A stretch of 64,000 nucleotides of DNA from Platerodrilus igneus (taxonomy: Eukaryota; Arthropoda; Insecta; Coleoptera; Lycidae): NCBI GenBank assembly GCA_036346225.1, contig JARFIW010000831.1, positions 3,162,001-3,226,000 of the forward strand. The letters are read 5' to 3'. Under the pieces are notes generated by a model. The model made no database searches. It saw only the letters and a program-made list of their open reading frames with translations, and was not told the origin of the DNA. This document shows positions 35,232 to 46,959 of this stretch, piece after piece (positions within the stretch are counted from its first letter, which is position 1; each line of letters opens with the position of its first letter). A program made the position numbers and the translations under genes.

Positions 35232-37576
35232 TTAAAAATATTTAATACCAAGCATGGGGTCATTTAAACTTAATTTTAATACAAAGTTATACACAGAAGA
35301 CAGTCCTTTCTTTATGTTTGTTTGGGTGGCTTTAATTTTATCTAATTTTATTCGCAGCTTAAAATTTAAATCGATACCCAAGTCCTCTATCTCCTTTTCT
35401 AACCAATAGTTTGATACATAGAGACCGTCTAGGTTTTCGAATTGTAAAATGTACCGAAGTTTGCCTCTATATTTAAAGTCTTTGATTCCGCCATGACAAC
35501 CAGATCCATTCCTTCGTGTAATTCTTGCAGCTTGTGACAATCTTTTAATCGCAGCTTTCCACTATATCCTGCATACGTATCTTGTTAGCTTGATCGACTT
35601 CTTCTTGTCGGTATTGGAGAAATCCTTATTCTCCCACAGACTGTTGCGTAGTTGCATGTCCACCACTTTTGGGAATATATGGTTGTTATAGGTTGTAAGA
35701 CCCTCGGTTTTAAATGATCCGAAAGGTTCTTTACTAGGCAAATATACAATGTTTAACGGACCCCCTTTGCGTGTGGTGTACGCAAAGATTACAAAACCCG
35801 CATTCCTTAGTTCGTCTTTGTTATCTGCCATTTTGATAAATACGTTTTTAGAATAACCTTTTAAAAAATATACGGATTTAGTACCATCCTTTTCCGCAAG
35901 GAACGCCTACATAACTAAAGAGTCTTTCTTACTAACCACAAATGCATACAACTTGTAGAAACCAGATGTATCTAAGTCAGTCCATCGACACATAAAATAA
36001 TCTTTTAATTCTTCCTCATTTTCTCTAATAAGATGTTCTTTGTCTAACACATCTATGTATTGATCGCGTATTGTCGCAGTGTTTTCCATGTACTCAATTT
36101 TCGCCTTTTTGCATCCATTTCCTCTAATTCCAGTTGTCTTTTCCTTCCACTTACAGCGTATGGTATACATAATGGGGCAATTTCCTTTAGCGTAAACGGA
36201 TAAAGTTTACTACCAATATTTACGCGTTGTCGTACAACCTCTGGACGAATGTTAGGCGTATCTATCAACCCAATTCCGAAATGATTATTTCTTTTGGAAT
36301 TGTAGAATATGGTGTTGTAGATTGTGTAAAATATGTACTACCTGCTTTAATGTAGCACTTGTGTAAGATTTTTATTTTATCTGAGCTGTCTTCCTCCTCT
36401 ACTATCTCCAAATAATTTACAGGTAAATAGTTAAAACTAAAGCCAGCACATACTTTATCAATTTTCCCTTTCCTCTGGTTTTCGGACAACAATTTGCAAG
36501 CCCGTCAATTTCTTTGTATTACCATTCCCCAATACACGTACTGTAGCAGGTTATTAAACACTAAACAGCAGCTATTTTGTAGCTTGTCGATAGCTTACTC
36601 CACATTTTGGCAAGTGGTACCGAGTACATTGGCGCCTTTAGGAAGTATAACTTACTATCTTCCAATAAGGTTAAACAGTCTTTTAAGGGTTTATACACCC
36701 GTTCCGCACTGACATAGCTTCCAATTGCACAGTTGTATATTGTCGCTTCAATCGCGTAATACCATGTTCTTTGGCCAAAGTAGACGCAAATGTTTCCCTT
36801 AAACGTACATCTGGACAACGTAAAAATCTAGTATATGATTGCCAAGTTGTTTATTAACACCAGGACTTGTTATCTGGCACACAAATTTGTTGATAAATCT
36901 TAATTCTTGCATTGGTTGTTAGCCATGTTAAACAATCAATCCCCAGTTTTATCGTTGTCAACTATAATATTACACTTTTCTTCGTATTCGCCCTTATAGC
37001 AAAAGTTATGGTTTGTAGTTAAATAATTACACATCTCCATCTTGCTAAATATGCCTGCAAAATCTTGGGTTACATCCATGTCAAAAGATAGAAATAATCT
37101 TTTCGACTTCGTCTAATATATCTGGTAGTTCCTCAATAAAGTTTCCAACTTAACATCTGCTAGTTCCACTTTGTATGGAACACATATAGGATTTTGGAAT
37201 TTTTATTAATGCATTCGAGGTCTTCTTTTCCGATAATTTCTTTTACTCTCTGCCCATCTTGTTACTGCTTTCCGAGAAAACGGAAGCTTAGCTTTAACAC
37301 CATGCCTAGCGGAAACAAATCGTTGAACTTTCTTCGTAGATAGCTGTTAAATGCACCACAAATTTCTTTTTTTAGGATAAACATCCTTTTGTTTGCAGAT
37401 GCTTGTTCGGTGTCAGAAAGGTCGCAAATTTTAACCAACATTATATTGTCACAAAATGGTTCTGTAATTGGTGTGTGTAGTCCGCCAGTCAGCATCTTTC
37501 GCCTTCGACATAACAAATATTACCAATATCTGTCACCAGATTATTGTTGCACATATTTTCTGCAACAGCCATAATC
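35232..37576 (-). pseudogene. Large decayed gene of unknown family
   Basis: Consecutive minus-strand frames read like one protein of roughly 750 residues with several frameshifts and stops. In order: MAVAENMCNNN start near 37571; CDNIMLVKICDLSDTEQASA; SYLRRKFNDLFPLGMVLKLS; VELADVKLETLLRNYQIY; LSFDMDVTQDFAGIF; NICVYFGQRTWYYAIEATIY; KIDKVCAGFSFNYLPVNYLE; KAGSTYFTQSTTPYSTIPKE; NIGSKLYPFTLKEIAPLCIP; FMCRWTDLDTSGFYKLYAFV; GFVIFAYTTRKGGPLNIVYL; KYRGKLRYILQFENLDGLYV; a stop after MLGIKYF. I recognise no transposase, polymerase, protease or capsid motif. Composition and frame continuity argue against chance. A partial second copy at 34130-34416 shows it belongs to a repeated element. Confidence 0.5.
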
Positions 37577-37857
37577 CAAATCGCTCATTTGTCGGTTTCA
37601 CTTTATTCCCAAGAAGTTGAGAAACGTTAATCACCTTGGAGACGCTCATGTTTACCGTTCTAGACTACCGTCAAATACTAAATTGAATACGAAAATTGTT
37701 CCTTATGTATCCTACAGAGTGGGGCGTATATTACCGAAAATAGTCGAATATGTTGTGACCCGCCATAACGACATTCCTGTAGGAACTGTTTCGTTATCCG
37801 ACCTAGTAGTGTATAACGTCCGGATATATGTAGGTATCGTTTAATCTCTGTAATAAC

Positions 37858-38008
37858 CACGATGACCATATGACCATATGACCACATGACACATGACCAT
37901 ATGACCACATGACACCATGACCACATCCATGACCAATGACCATATGACAATGACCATATGACCGAGACCATATGACCAAATGACCATATGACCGCATGAC
38001 CATATGAC
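37858..38008. repeat. Minisatellite, CATATGACC units
   Basis: Some 15 imperfect copies of CATATGACC / CACATGACC in direct tandem, about 150 bp. Confidence 0.9.
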
Positions 38009-38009
38009 C

Positions 38010-38089
38010 TAATTGCTTTTAATGAGTTTTCTCATTAAAACCCATTAACACTAATTGCTTTTTAATGAGTTTTCCATTAAAAACAAGTG
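38010..38089. repeat. Tandem pair of hairpin-forming 40-bp units
   Basis: Each unit starts TAATTGCTTTTAATGAGTTT. The first contains the palindrome TTTTAATGAG-TTTT-CTCATTAAAA. They form the boundary between the AT-rich region and the GT-skewed block. Confidence 0.8.
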
Positions 38090-41000
38090 TGACCTAGGTT
38101 AGATCAAAGGAAAATTTAATAGGTTGGGCGGCGCCGCTGGCGTGCTAACCTAATCTTGATCACAGCGTTTAATGGAAACTGTGCCGTAGTGATGAATGGA
38201 AAACTCGTGCTGATGCGAAAATGCGTCATGTCTATGTCGATAGTCGTGTGTCATTAGATAGTGGCATGGTCATTGTTGGTCGTGGTCAGTGGTCTCGCAT
38301 CAGGCATGTCGGAGGTATGACTTCAGTGTCAAGTTGCGTGCTCGGTGTGAGTCGAAATCTCGAGTAAATGCTGCGCTTTGATGCGTAATTCGAAGACGGT
38401 GGTTAGGTGACAGATGTAACGAGGGACTGAATGAGCGTGGCACGTTGAGCTGAATGTATCGGTTGAAAAGATGTGTGCTGTTGCGAGTAGCTGACTGATA
38501 TTTGCGAGTGCATGTGCTGGAGCAAGTGCTTTGTTAGTAAAGGCGACGCTTGTACGCATGCAGATACTGGCAAAGGATGTTTATGCTGATTGTGCTGCAT
38601 GATTGGTTAACGTTGCAGCATGATTCTCTGAAAGCGTAAAAGGTATCGGAAAATCGATGTCGATGTAAATTCAAAATCTGTAGCCATTTAAATGGTGAAG
38701 ATGTGGTGAAACTTGAAATGGTGAACTGAGTCGAAGGTTTTCTGTCTTTGATGGATGTGACAGATTTGCGGGCATGGATGGAGATTGGTAACTTTGCATG
38801 GGAATCGATAGAAAGTTATGGTTGACAAGCGATAAACTGAGGAGTTGTTGGCTGCAACAATGCAGGTGGTGGTGTGCAACAGATCGCATGTGGCGGCGTC
38901 TCTGGATTTCGTTGTCAGATGCGTTAACTGTGCGTGCTGAGCGTATACGCGTTGAAGCGACAGGCTGTGCGGTGGAAGCTGTCGTAGTGGGTGCTGGAAT
39001 GTGAAGATGTGGTATGGCATGCTGGCTGGCCAAGATGAGTAGTGCTGCTGCATGAGCTGTTTGCATATGTCTGCTGTGTGACGTTGACAGATGAGGTGTC
39101 AGAAGTCGAAGGGTAAAATGGCTGACTGGCTTGTCTGACCGTGTTGGAGAAATGGAGGAGGCTCAGATAAACATAAATCTGTCACGGTCTTGACAGCTGA
39201 AATCTGATCTGATTCAAAGAATCATTTCGGGTGAGTGAGCGCGAGTCGTGCGGAGTCGCTGAGGCGGTGAAATGTCGTTACGCGTCGATGCCTGCGGCTG
39301 GGAAGGAAGCAATGGATGGGTGGTGCATGCGCTGCTGCGATCGCGATCAGCATGTGAACAGAGTGAAAATGTTGTGTCGATGGACGACGACATCTGGTTC
39401 TGTGTCTGCGTGTTGAAAGATCTTGTGTGAGCGTCTTGTAAACTTATAAAGTTATCTAAAAGTGTTATCAATCGAGAACAGATGCGGTTTGCGAAGGTTC
39501 GTGACTGTCGCTTAGAGTCGTCTAAACCGGTTGACCTGGCTGCAAGCTATGTTCCCAAGCTGGTTCGCTCAGTGAGGATTTCAGCCGAAGTCGATCAACT
39601 GGCTGTGCGTGGATGGTAGCTGCGGTGTCTGGCTGCAAGCTACGAAATGGATCTGGTTGTCGGCGAATCAGACTGAAGGCACTTGCATTTGAATTCAGGA
39701 GCGTCAGGCTGATCTGATGAAAGGATGAACGGATATTCGTATGCTGCGAAAATATAACCACTTCAAAGCTAAAGGACTGTTTCTGTGTAGTAGGTTTAAA
39801 TGACTCGTGTGGCGTTAATGTTATGTGTTATGTCGGGAATAAACGTTTATGGATGGCGTGTTCTGTTATAAAGGCGTGCAGCTGTCTGGGATACTGCGCG
39901 ACGGCGTGATGCGCGGGGTGCGCGCGGGCTGGGTGCTGCTGGGGCGCGGTGCGCGCGATGGAACGGTCTGTTGGATGGTATCGGTGCTGCGTAATGTTGT
40001 GCATGGCAATCAGGTGGTGTCGAGGTGCGAGGCGCATCTTATGGTAACGAGTTAAGATGAGTGTTGTAATGATTGTTTGATTCATATTAAGTTCTTCTCA
40101 ATCCTCCGGCTATCTGGTTGACGAAGACGTTCTCACGTGTATTCGGGACATGCGGTGTAACAGTGGTGGTTAAGAGGTTGATGTAAGATAAGATGCAGTC
40201 TTTAAAACTGGTATGTGATCTGTTATGCATGTTAAAGCATGTGTGATGCTGAAAATGATTGTCTTAGTGACTGCGTGTAATAAATGTGCGTCGGCGTGGT
40301 GACGAAGACGATGTGTGGACAGATGTGATGCGTGACGTATGCTGATGAACGTGATAAGGGTCTCTGGTGATTGGAATACGGTGCTGAGCCTGGATGCGTG
40401 CGGTGCAGCTGCGGCATCACGTGAGTGCGGTTCTGGTCGCCAGTGTAAGGATATATGTGACGTGATGCGTTGATGTGTGGTTGAAAAATGTATTCGTGGG
40501 ATAAATGGTGACGTGAACTAACATAAAGTATGTGGCGTCGTGCGTCCTGACGTCGTCGAATGCGTTCCTGGTTGTTTCATGGTGGAAGCGGTAGTCGAGC
40601 GTGGCGTTGAGTGGCGATGTGACGGGTTGTCGTGAGCATGTGAGATCGTGAATGTTTAAACGTTAATGGTGTTCGAAAGGCTGGTGTGATAATGCGTCTG
40701 CTAAAAGTGGACTGTTTCAGCTGGACTGGAACACTACGTAAGGGTGTCAGAAATGCGTTGCTGTTTCCGAAAACCAGAGCTCTTGGTGGACGGTATGGAG
40801 GTTAAGACGTTTTGTTCCTCAGCTGACGAAGGAAGCAGGTGGATGCGAAGTTGGACGAGCGCAAGGAATTGACATCATTTAGTTCCCCGCCGAATCCTCA
40901 ACATCGTTGGTCGCTTCGGAAACCTTGGTTGCATTTAAGGAACTAAACAGGTAGTGAATTTTGTTGTTTGTTACAAGTTTAACAAGTCTATGTCGTTTTT

Positions 41001-43920
41001 TTTGACTAAATGTACCTGCAAACGTTTATAAGTGCAACCTTGCGGTGTTCCTAGACTGGAAAGTCTCAAAGGCCAGTAAAAGGGTTACTGATGCCAGTTA
41101 ACATCGCAGAAACTTTAACTAAACTGTGGGATGCGTTGTTTAATGGACTATGGCAAGGAAAAAGATGGCTATGTCAAAGTAAATGTTGCTCCCGCTGTAA
41201 GGCTGTGTAAACAACGAATTGGTCGTATTGGTTGACATGAACAGATTGCACATATGGATGACAACATAAAATGACAGTAGATAGAAATGGTGGAATGATG
41301 CAGTTAAAACTGGTTGGCTGCTAGACGTAAAGCGCGGATGGTGCCGTCTTGAAGTCGGGAGTTTCGTCAAAAAGATGAAAGCAGTATCGGAAAATGTCGA
41401 GCAAACTATCTAATGGACTAATAAGGTGGTCTCAATTAATGTATGTGTAGCGTCTCTTAAACCTCTGATGTTCCATATTCCTGGCGGACATTGTGATAAG
41501 TAAATCTTTAGAAATGTCTTTTAATAATCATACAGTATTTAACACCTATTCTTGTACAGTACTTGCTCAAGTGGACATGGTAAAAGTCTGAATAAATGTG
41601 TGTGAATTTGTCATGACATACTGTTTCGTAATGCTTGCTGTGAAAGGTTTAGTGAGTAATGTGAAAATTAGTGGTGGGCTAGAACTCGTCTTAAATGTTG
41701 CAGATTGATCGGTGTTTAAACATGGTTGTGATAAGTTTTAGAGAATCCGGTGATTAATTAGGAACTGGATGGCATTAACAGGTGGTGAGAACTATGTTGC
41801 AGCAACAGGGGTATTAAGAATGGCGAAAAGTTGTAGTTGCTTGCATGATGTAGCAGTTAGGGTTAACTCGGATGTGTTGAATCTCGGTTCGATGTAAATT
41901 TACGTACGTGTGATTGCGTAGTGTCAGAACGAAATGGGACTGGGGATGATTGACTGAATTCGAGTTGAGCGAGCATCAGCATATTCTGTTGGAGGATATC
42001 GTGGCTACCGGATTCGTGAAAATGCAATGCGTGACCGAATCTGGTGGCTATCGGAGTTCAGCACGAAAAGTGCTAAAATAATGATTTGCATCGTATTAGG
42101 TAGGTGTGCATGTACGAATCTGTGCGCGCGTGCGTTGCCGTATGAATGTGTTATCGGACTGTTGGTTACGAATCTGAAATTTCGATGACCGGTGTGGTGT
42201 TAATGTGCTGTGCATGTCGGTGATTCGGAAAATTGAAGCCGATTCTAAATATGACGTGAATTAGTTGTATGTGATCGTGTGAGTGGTTATTGAATGGTTT
42301 AAAGTGTTTTTGGTATGTAACGTGCATCTTCTGGCAGCGACATCCAAGTGTGCGTGTGCTCGGCTGCTGGAATGCATGCGATCCGATACGGAAGCATGTT
42401 TTCGCGTTTCTGGGCATGTCACCATCGACGATGCGCTGCGCTCGCGTAAACGTTGGACGGCGGACAATATGTCGCTCGTGTCAACGTCGGTTTCGGAAAC
42501 CGCATTCGTGCGTATGGGCAACGTGGTCGTGAGGTAACGAGTAAACTATGGTGCTGGTGTTGTTTAAAAATGTGCAACGGTTGCATGAATGCTGCGTGGT
42601 ATCTGCAAAATATGGGCTGTCGAGCTGCAAGCGTTGGATGCGAAGCAACTGGCGGTCTCGATCGGAAATTCATGACGTCAGTACGTATACAAATGTCGAT
42701 GAAAAACCTGTGTGCATGCGGAACATGGCAATGCTGTACGGGTAAATGATGCATTAAGCTTTCGCATATTGTAAATGCAAGGCGTCGTGTGTCGTATCTG
42801 CAAGAGTGTCGACGCATGAAAACGTCAGTGTCGAATGCGGCATGCAACTGCAAAGATGGCGCGGTTTGACGGATCTGAAACGTGAATATGGACGTAGTTG
42901 CTGGACGTTGGTCGATGTACGAACGTATCTGAATGGTCGTAGCACGTATTCGGGTTAAACTATCGGAGCTGAAATAATCAAAGTGTCTGGTAAAACGTGC
43001 TTGTAATTAAGTGGTCTTTGCATCGGGTCAAAGGTTTTCAATGTTGTGTGCAATGTAATCGGCTGTAAATGCTGTTTGGATGTATGGTTGACTGGATAAA
43101 TTCTTCGAGATTATAAAATTTTTCTTTTGGGGAAAACCCGTTTGTTTTTTTGGTCCGGTTTTAAATAGTTTTTTCGGAAAATTTTAGAAAGGGGGGTTTT
43201 ACTTCGGCGTTGTTGATTGCGGGGAAATCATGTGCAGTTATGGTAAAATGTAAAGCTGGAAATGGCTAAGGTGTCCTTAATAGGCGTTGGGATCGTGCGT
43301 GGGTATAGTGGTCGGTCGGTGAGTAACTATGCGGCTCGTAAATATGGATGTGAGCTGGTTGTAACTAGCTCGGTGCATGGTGCAAATGGTTGGTATTGCT
43401 TAATGGTAAAGTGTTATAATGGTTATAGACGTGCATCATTCGGCGACATCAATGGTGGTGTAGACTGTGCTGGTAATGCATCATCGTTATAGAGTTTTCG
43501 TGTTTCTCGCATATCCCAATGACGATCGTGGCATGCTCGATTATGAGAGCGCAAGTGCACATGGTTAGCAACTCGAGTCGCGAACCTTCAGCTGGAATAC
43601 GGTCAGTGTTCTAGCGTGTGTTTAATATGCAGTCTGCAAACGTATGGTGCCGCTGGGTTTGCTATGCTGAAATAGAATGCTCGACGGTTGACGTGGTGTC
43701 TGCTGCAGGCTTCGCTGGCGATCGCCAAAGTATCGGGTCTAAGGCAGAACGGTGGATCTCGAAAATAACATCGAGTGCGCTGTGAAATGTGTGAATGTAT
43801 TGTGGTCGATGATGTTGCGATAAGTCGATGGAGTCATGGTGTTTGTGGAAGCGAACATGTCGTGTAAGGCGATGACTTAAAATGCTAGCTCGACATGTGG
43901 TGTCTGAAATCTGGAAATGA
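38090..43920. other. 5.8-kb GT-skewed, less AT-rich block of unknown origin
   Basis: The plus strand is strongly enriched in G and T. Two lines counted by hand: 38881-38940 has G 20, C 12, T 19, A 9; 43261-43320 has G 24, C 8. CG and TG words are frequent, unlike the flanks. Many minus-strand open frames here (for example 38671-39066) are His/Thr/Ser-rich and arise because stop codons are rare in a CA-rich strand; none has a recognisable domain. The only homology found is the zinc-finger gene copy at 40785-41235. Confidence 0.6.
40785..41235 (+). pseudogene. Inverted, diverged second copy of the C2H2 gene 5' region
   Basis: Aligns in reverse with 32215-32815: upstream block GACATCATTTAGTTCC, the ACCTGCAAACGTTTATAAGT start region (peptide VYKCNL then a finger-like LESLK), then TTAACATCG, AAACTGTGGGA and AAACAACGAATT. 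The reading frame is broken early. Being inside the GT-skewed block, it ties that block to the zinc-finger element. Confidence 0.6.
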
Positions 43921-43941
43921 ATAAATTCTTCGAGATTATAA
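43096..43941 (+). repeat. 21-bp direct repeats 825 bp apart
   Basis: ATAAATTCTTCGAGATTATA plus one A occurs identically at 43096-43116 and 43921-43941. The second copy is the boundary between the GT-skewed block and the non-LTR fragment. Confidence 0.85.
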
Positions 43942-44800
43942 GATGTGTGGAGTAAAATATAGAGAACGAAGAGTTATCTACAATTTGTAGAGAAAGCAGA
44001 CTGCAGTGAAGTCGAAGGACAGAAAGGAGAAATAGTTCAGAAGGGAGCGAGGCAGGTTTGTAGCCTTATCTCCTATGCTGTTTAATTTGTACGTAGAATA
44101 CGCAATGAAAGAAATAAAAAAAAAGGGAAAAGGTATTAACGTTCAAGGAAGTGAAATTAAGACTTTAAGGTTTGTAGATGACATTGCCATTCTATTAAAG
44201 TCAGCAAGGGATCTGGAGGATTTGTTAAATGGCATGGGATTTATTTTGAAAAATGAATATATGATGAACATTAGTAAAGGTAAAACAAAGGTGATGGAGT
44301 GCAGTCGTGTAAGCAGCGAACATCAAATTCGAAGATAAAACACTGAAGGAAGTAGATAAATCTGTTACATGGGAAGTAAGATTAACAGGGACGGTAGAAG
44401 CAAAGAGATCATTAAGTGTAGTCTGGTACGAGCAAGAAAAGCATTTCTGAAAAACGAAATTTGGTGACATCAAAAATAGATTAAGAAAACATTGTGATGA
44501 TTTTCGTAATGAGCGCGGTTTTGTATGGAAATGAAAATAGAGACCTTCGAAACGTGTTAAAGATTAGGTGGGTGGATCGAGTCTCTAATAAGCAGGTGTC
44601 GAGTCGCATCGGTGAGAGGGCGAAATGTAACGATAAGACGGGATTGGATGATTGGCCATACCTTGAGGCATACAGGACTGCTTGAATATGATAAACAAAT
44701 TCAGATGGTTGTAGAAAGTATTAGTTAGGTATCAATGAATACGTTGGCTCATGGGATAGGTTGCATCAAACCAGTCTGTGGACTGAGAACCCAATAACAA
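43942..44800 (+). pseudogene. Non-LTR reverse transcriptase fragment
   Basis: Frames give KGARQVCSLI and MLFNLYVEYAMKEIKKKG (motif B to C spacing), LRFVDDIAILLKSARDLEDL (catalytic motif C, FVDD instead of the usual FADD), NISKGKTKVMECSR, and then a decayed C-terminus with VLYGNE and KIRWVDRVSNKQV. Stops and shifts break it after 44338. It resembles the arthropod ORF2 family whose tail is at 19190/22501 and is a separate copy. It ends near AATGAATACGTTGGCTCATG. Confidence 0.75.
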
Positions 44801-46360
44801 AATTGGTGAATGGTACTTTGTAACATAATAGCTTACTTTTTTTTAATGAAGCGTTTTGCAATAACTTCAAACTTACTAAAAGTCTGTGCAAAGAATCCTT
44901 TCAGTTTTTGGATATAGTGATTTAGACGACTAAATGCAAGTGTTGAAAATTTGGAAAATAGGAATCCTGACAACGGCATGAGATAGACACATGGTTGTTG
45001 GATACAAGTATTTACGTAAAATTTAATGAGAATTTAAAAACCGCAAGGTGTTCTATAAAACAAGGAAGTTGATAGCGGCGAATTCCAGTATAGCCGGAAG
45101 TATTTATTGTAAGAGAACGGGTACTTTTGATCAGTCCCACAGGCAAAGTTTCAACCTTTTCTGACACTACTCCTCTCAATACTAATTAGTTATCAATCAA
45201 TCGATCAAGCAAAAGAATTCTATACAGATATTTTTATTGTGAAATAACAATTTCCTTTATAATCTGTAAAATTTTATTTGAAGGTCTCAAACGGGATTTT
45301 ACCGGATGTGTGGTTCCATTCACTTGTTACTTTTGCGCAAACTGATTTTTGCAAGTCAATATAATAAATAAAAATAATGGTATGTAATCAAACAGAGCTT
45401 AAGTGCAGGCCGATCCAACTTAAATTTAGATAAAATATTACCTTAATAATGTTTAGAAACACAGAACGTGCCTAATCTCGTAGTTCACGAACGTGACTGT
45501 TGAAATAAATGGAACAGTTTTATGAAAAGTCAACTTTAAAGCGAATTGAGACTGAATCAACCTTTTGTTTTATTCTTATCTTATAGTAATTGTTTAATGT
45601 TAATCCAACGGTTTTAAAGAATTTAAACTCCCAAACAAGAAGCTGTAACGTAATAAACATTTTATAGTACCTCTTCCAATCATTTCAAAATTTAGGTTAG
45701 AATTTTTGTGGAAGTCCGTATTTACTGCAAATCAATAATATCAAATTTTATATTTTTGCAAAAAAGGCTACTTAACTACTCGTAAAAATGTCTCGTCTGA
45801 GAACAGAAACTTTTATAAAACAATATATCTTTTAGAATTATTTCATCCGTTGATTAACAAAGTTTATGGTTTCACTACATGGAATTTGTTACTAGTCAAA
45901 AACATCTGAATATTGTAGCGCCTAACCATCTGTCTGTGATCAAAATAATGTCAATAAAACGCAAATGAAGGGTGTGAACACAAAAGATAATTGGTGGGCA
46001 CCCTGTAACATGACATATTCAAATAAAGATGATTGACAGATCCTGCGGGGCGAAATCACTTGAATATACAAGGCTTTTACACTTAAGGGTTATTTAAAGA
46101 TTACAATAAGAAATCTCAAGAATGTCACTTGTATAATTTCTGGCATGTTTTAGAACAGTCTGACGGTTTTAAAAGTTCAGTTCTAATTGTAGCTTTGATT
46201 GCAATACTAGTCCTAAAGTAAAGCTTTGATTGTAGTATGTTCTAATTGAAAATTTTGAAAGTCGTATTGTAATATAGATTAATGGTACAAATAAATTACT
46301 ATATTGAGATAAATTACTGATAAAATAAATTTATATAAATTAATCATAGTGCACCAATAT
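44801..46360. other. Unassigned AT-rich sequence
   Basis: No supported gene, repeat or structure recognised. Confidence 0.3.
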
Positions 46361-46515
46361 AAATCAATTAAGAAGAATAGCATCGTAGTGCTAATAAGAT
46401 AATACTTGCACTTTTAGCGATTAGTTCGGAAAGTGAATAATTGTGAGAGCTTTTAGAAATTTTATTGTAACTACGAGTTGTTGAGTAAGCTTGTATAATC
46501 TGTTTGAAAATAGAG
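46361..46515 (+). repeat. Dispersed repeat, copy 2 (partner 3752-3900)
   Basis: Carries GAGAGCTTTTAGAA and ATTGTAACTACGAGTTGTTG in the orientation opposite to the first copy. Confidence 0.65.
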
Positions 46516-46959
46516 TTTTTGTTATAATACGCTTGTTGCGGTTTGCGGTTATGACAATAGACAAAACAATTTTGGTAGATCTTCCGACCTCCTCAAACCA
46601 AATAATAATAATAAATGGAAAAGTAATTTATAAAAATAATTATTATTAAACATTTTTCAAGTACAAATGCATAGCGTAGACCTATAATAAATAAACATAA
46701 AAATTTAAATCAATGAATGTTCCAATACATTATATTTTCAATATAAGATTCACAGAACGATTAATTGGTTATTATCATATTAATAATTTTTTGCAATAGA
46801 ATTTTTTCCAAATTTGAAAGTCTCTCCTCTGTTTTTTTCTCATTTCTTAATGAATTTCAAAATGTTTTGCACCCCATGATTTATGTTCTTCGCTTGTTTC
46901 CTTTGTTAACGATTTGGCCGCTTACGATTGATTCTTGTTTTGAGGTTGAGAATGGGAGT

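Noticed and set aside
38671..39066. 131-codon and overlapping 121-codon minus-strand open frames in the GT-skewed block
   Set aside because: His/Thr/Ser-rich peptides open in several frames at once, as expected when a CA-rich strand rarely forms stop codons. No domain or splice framing.
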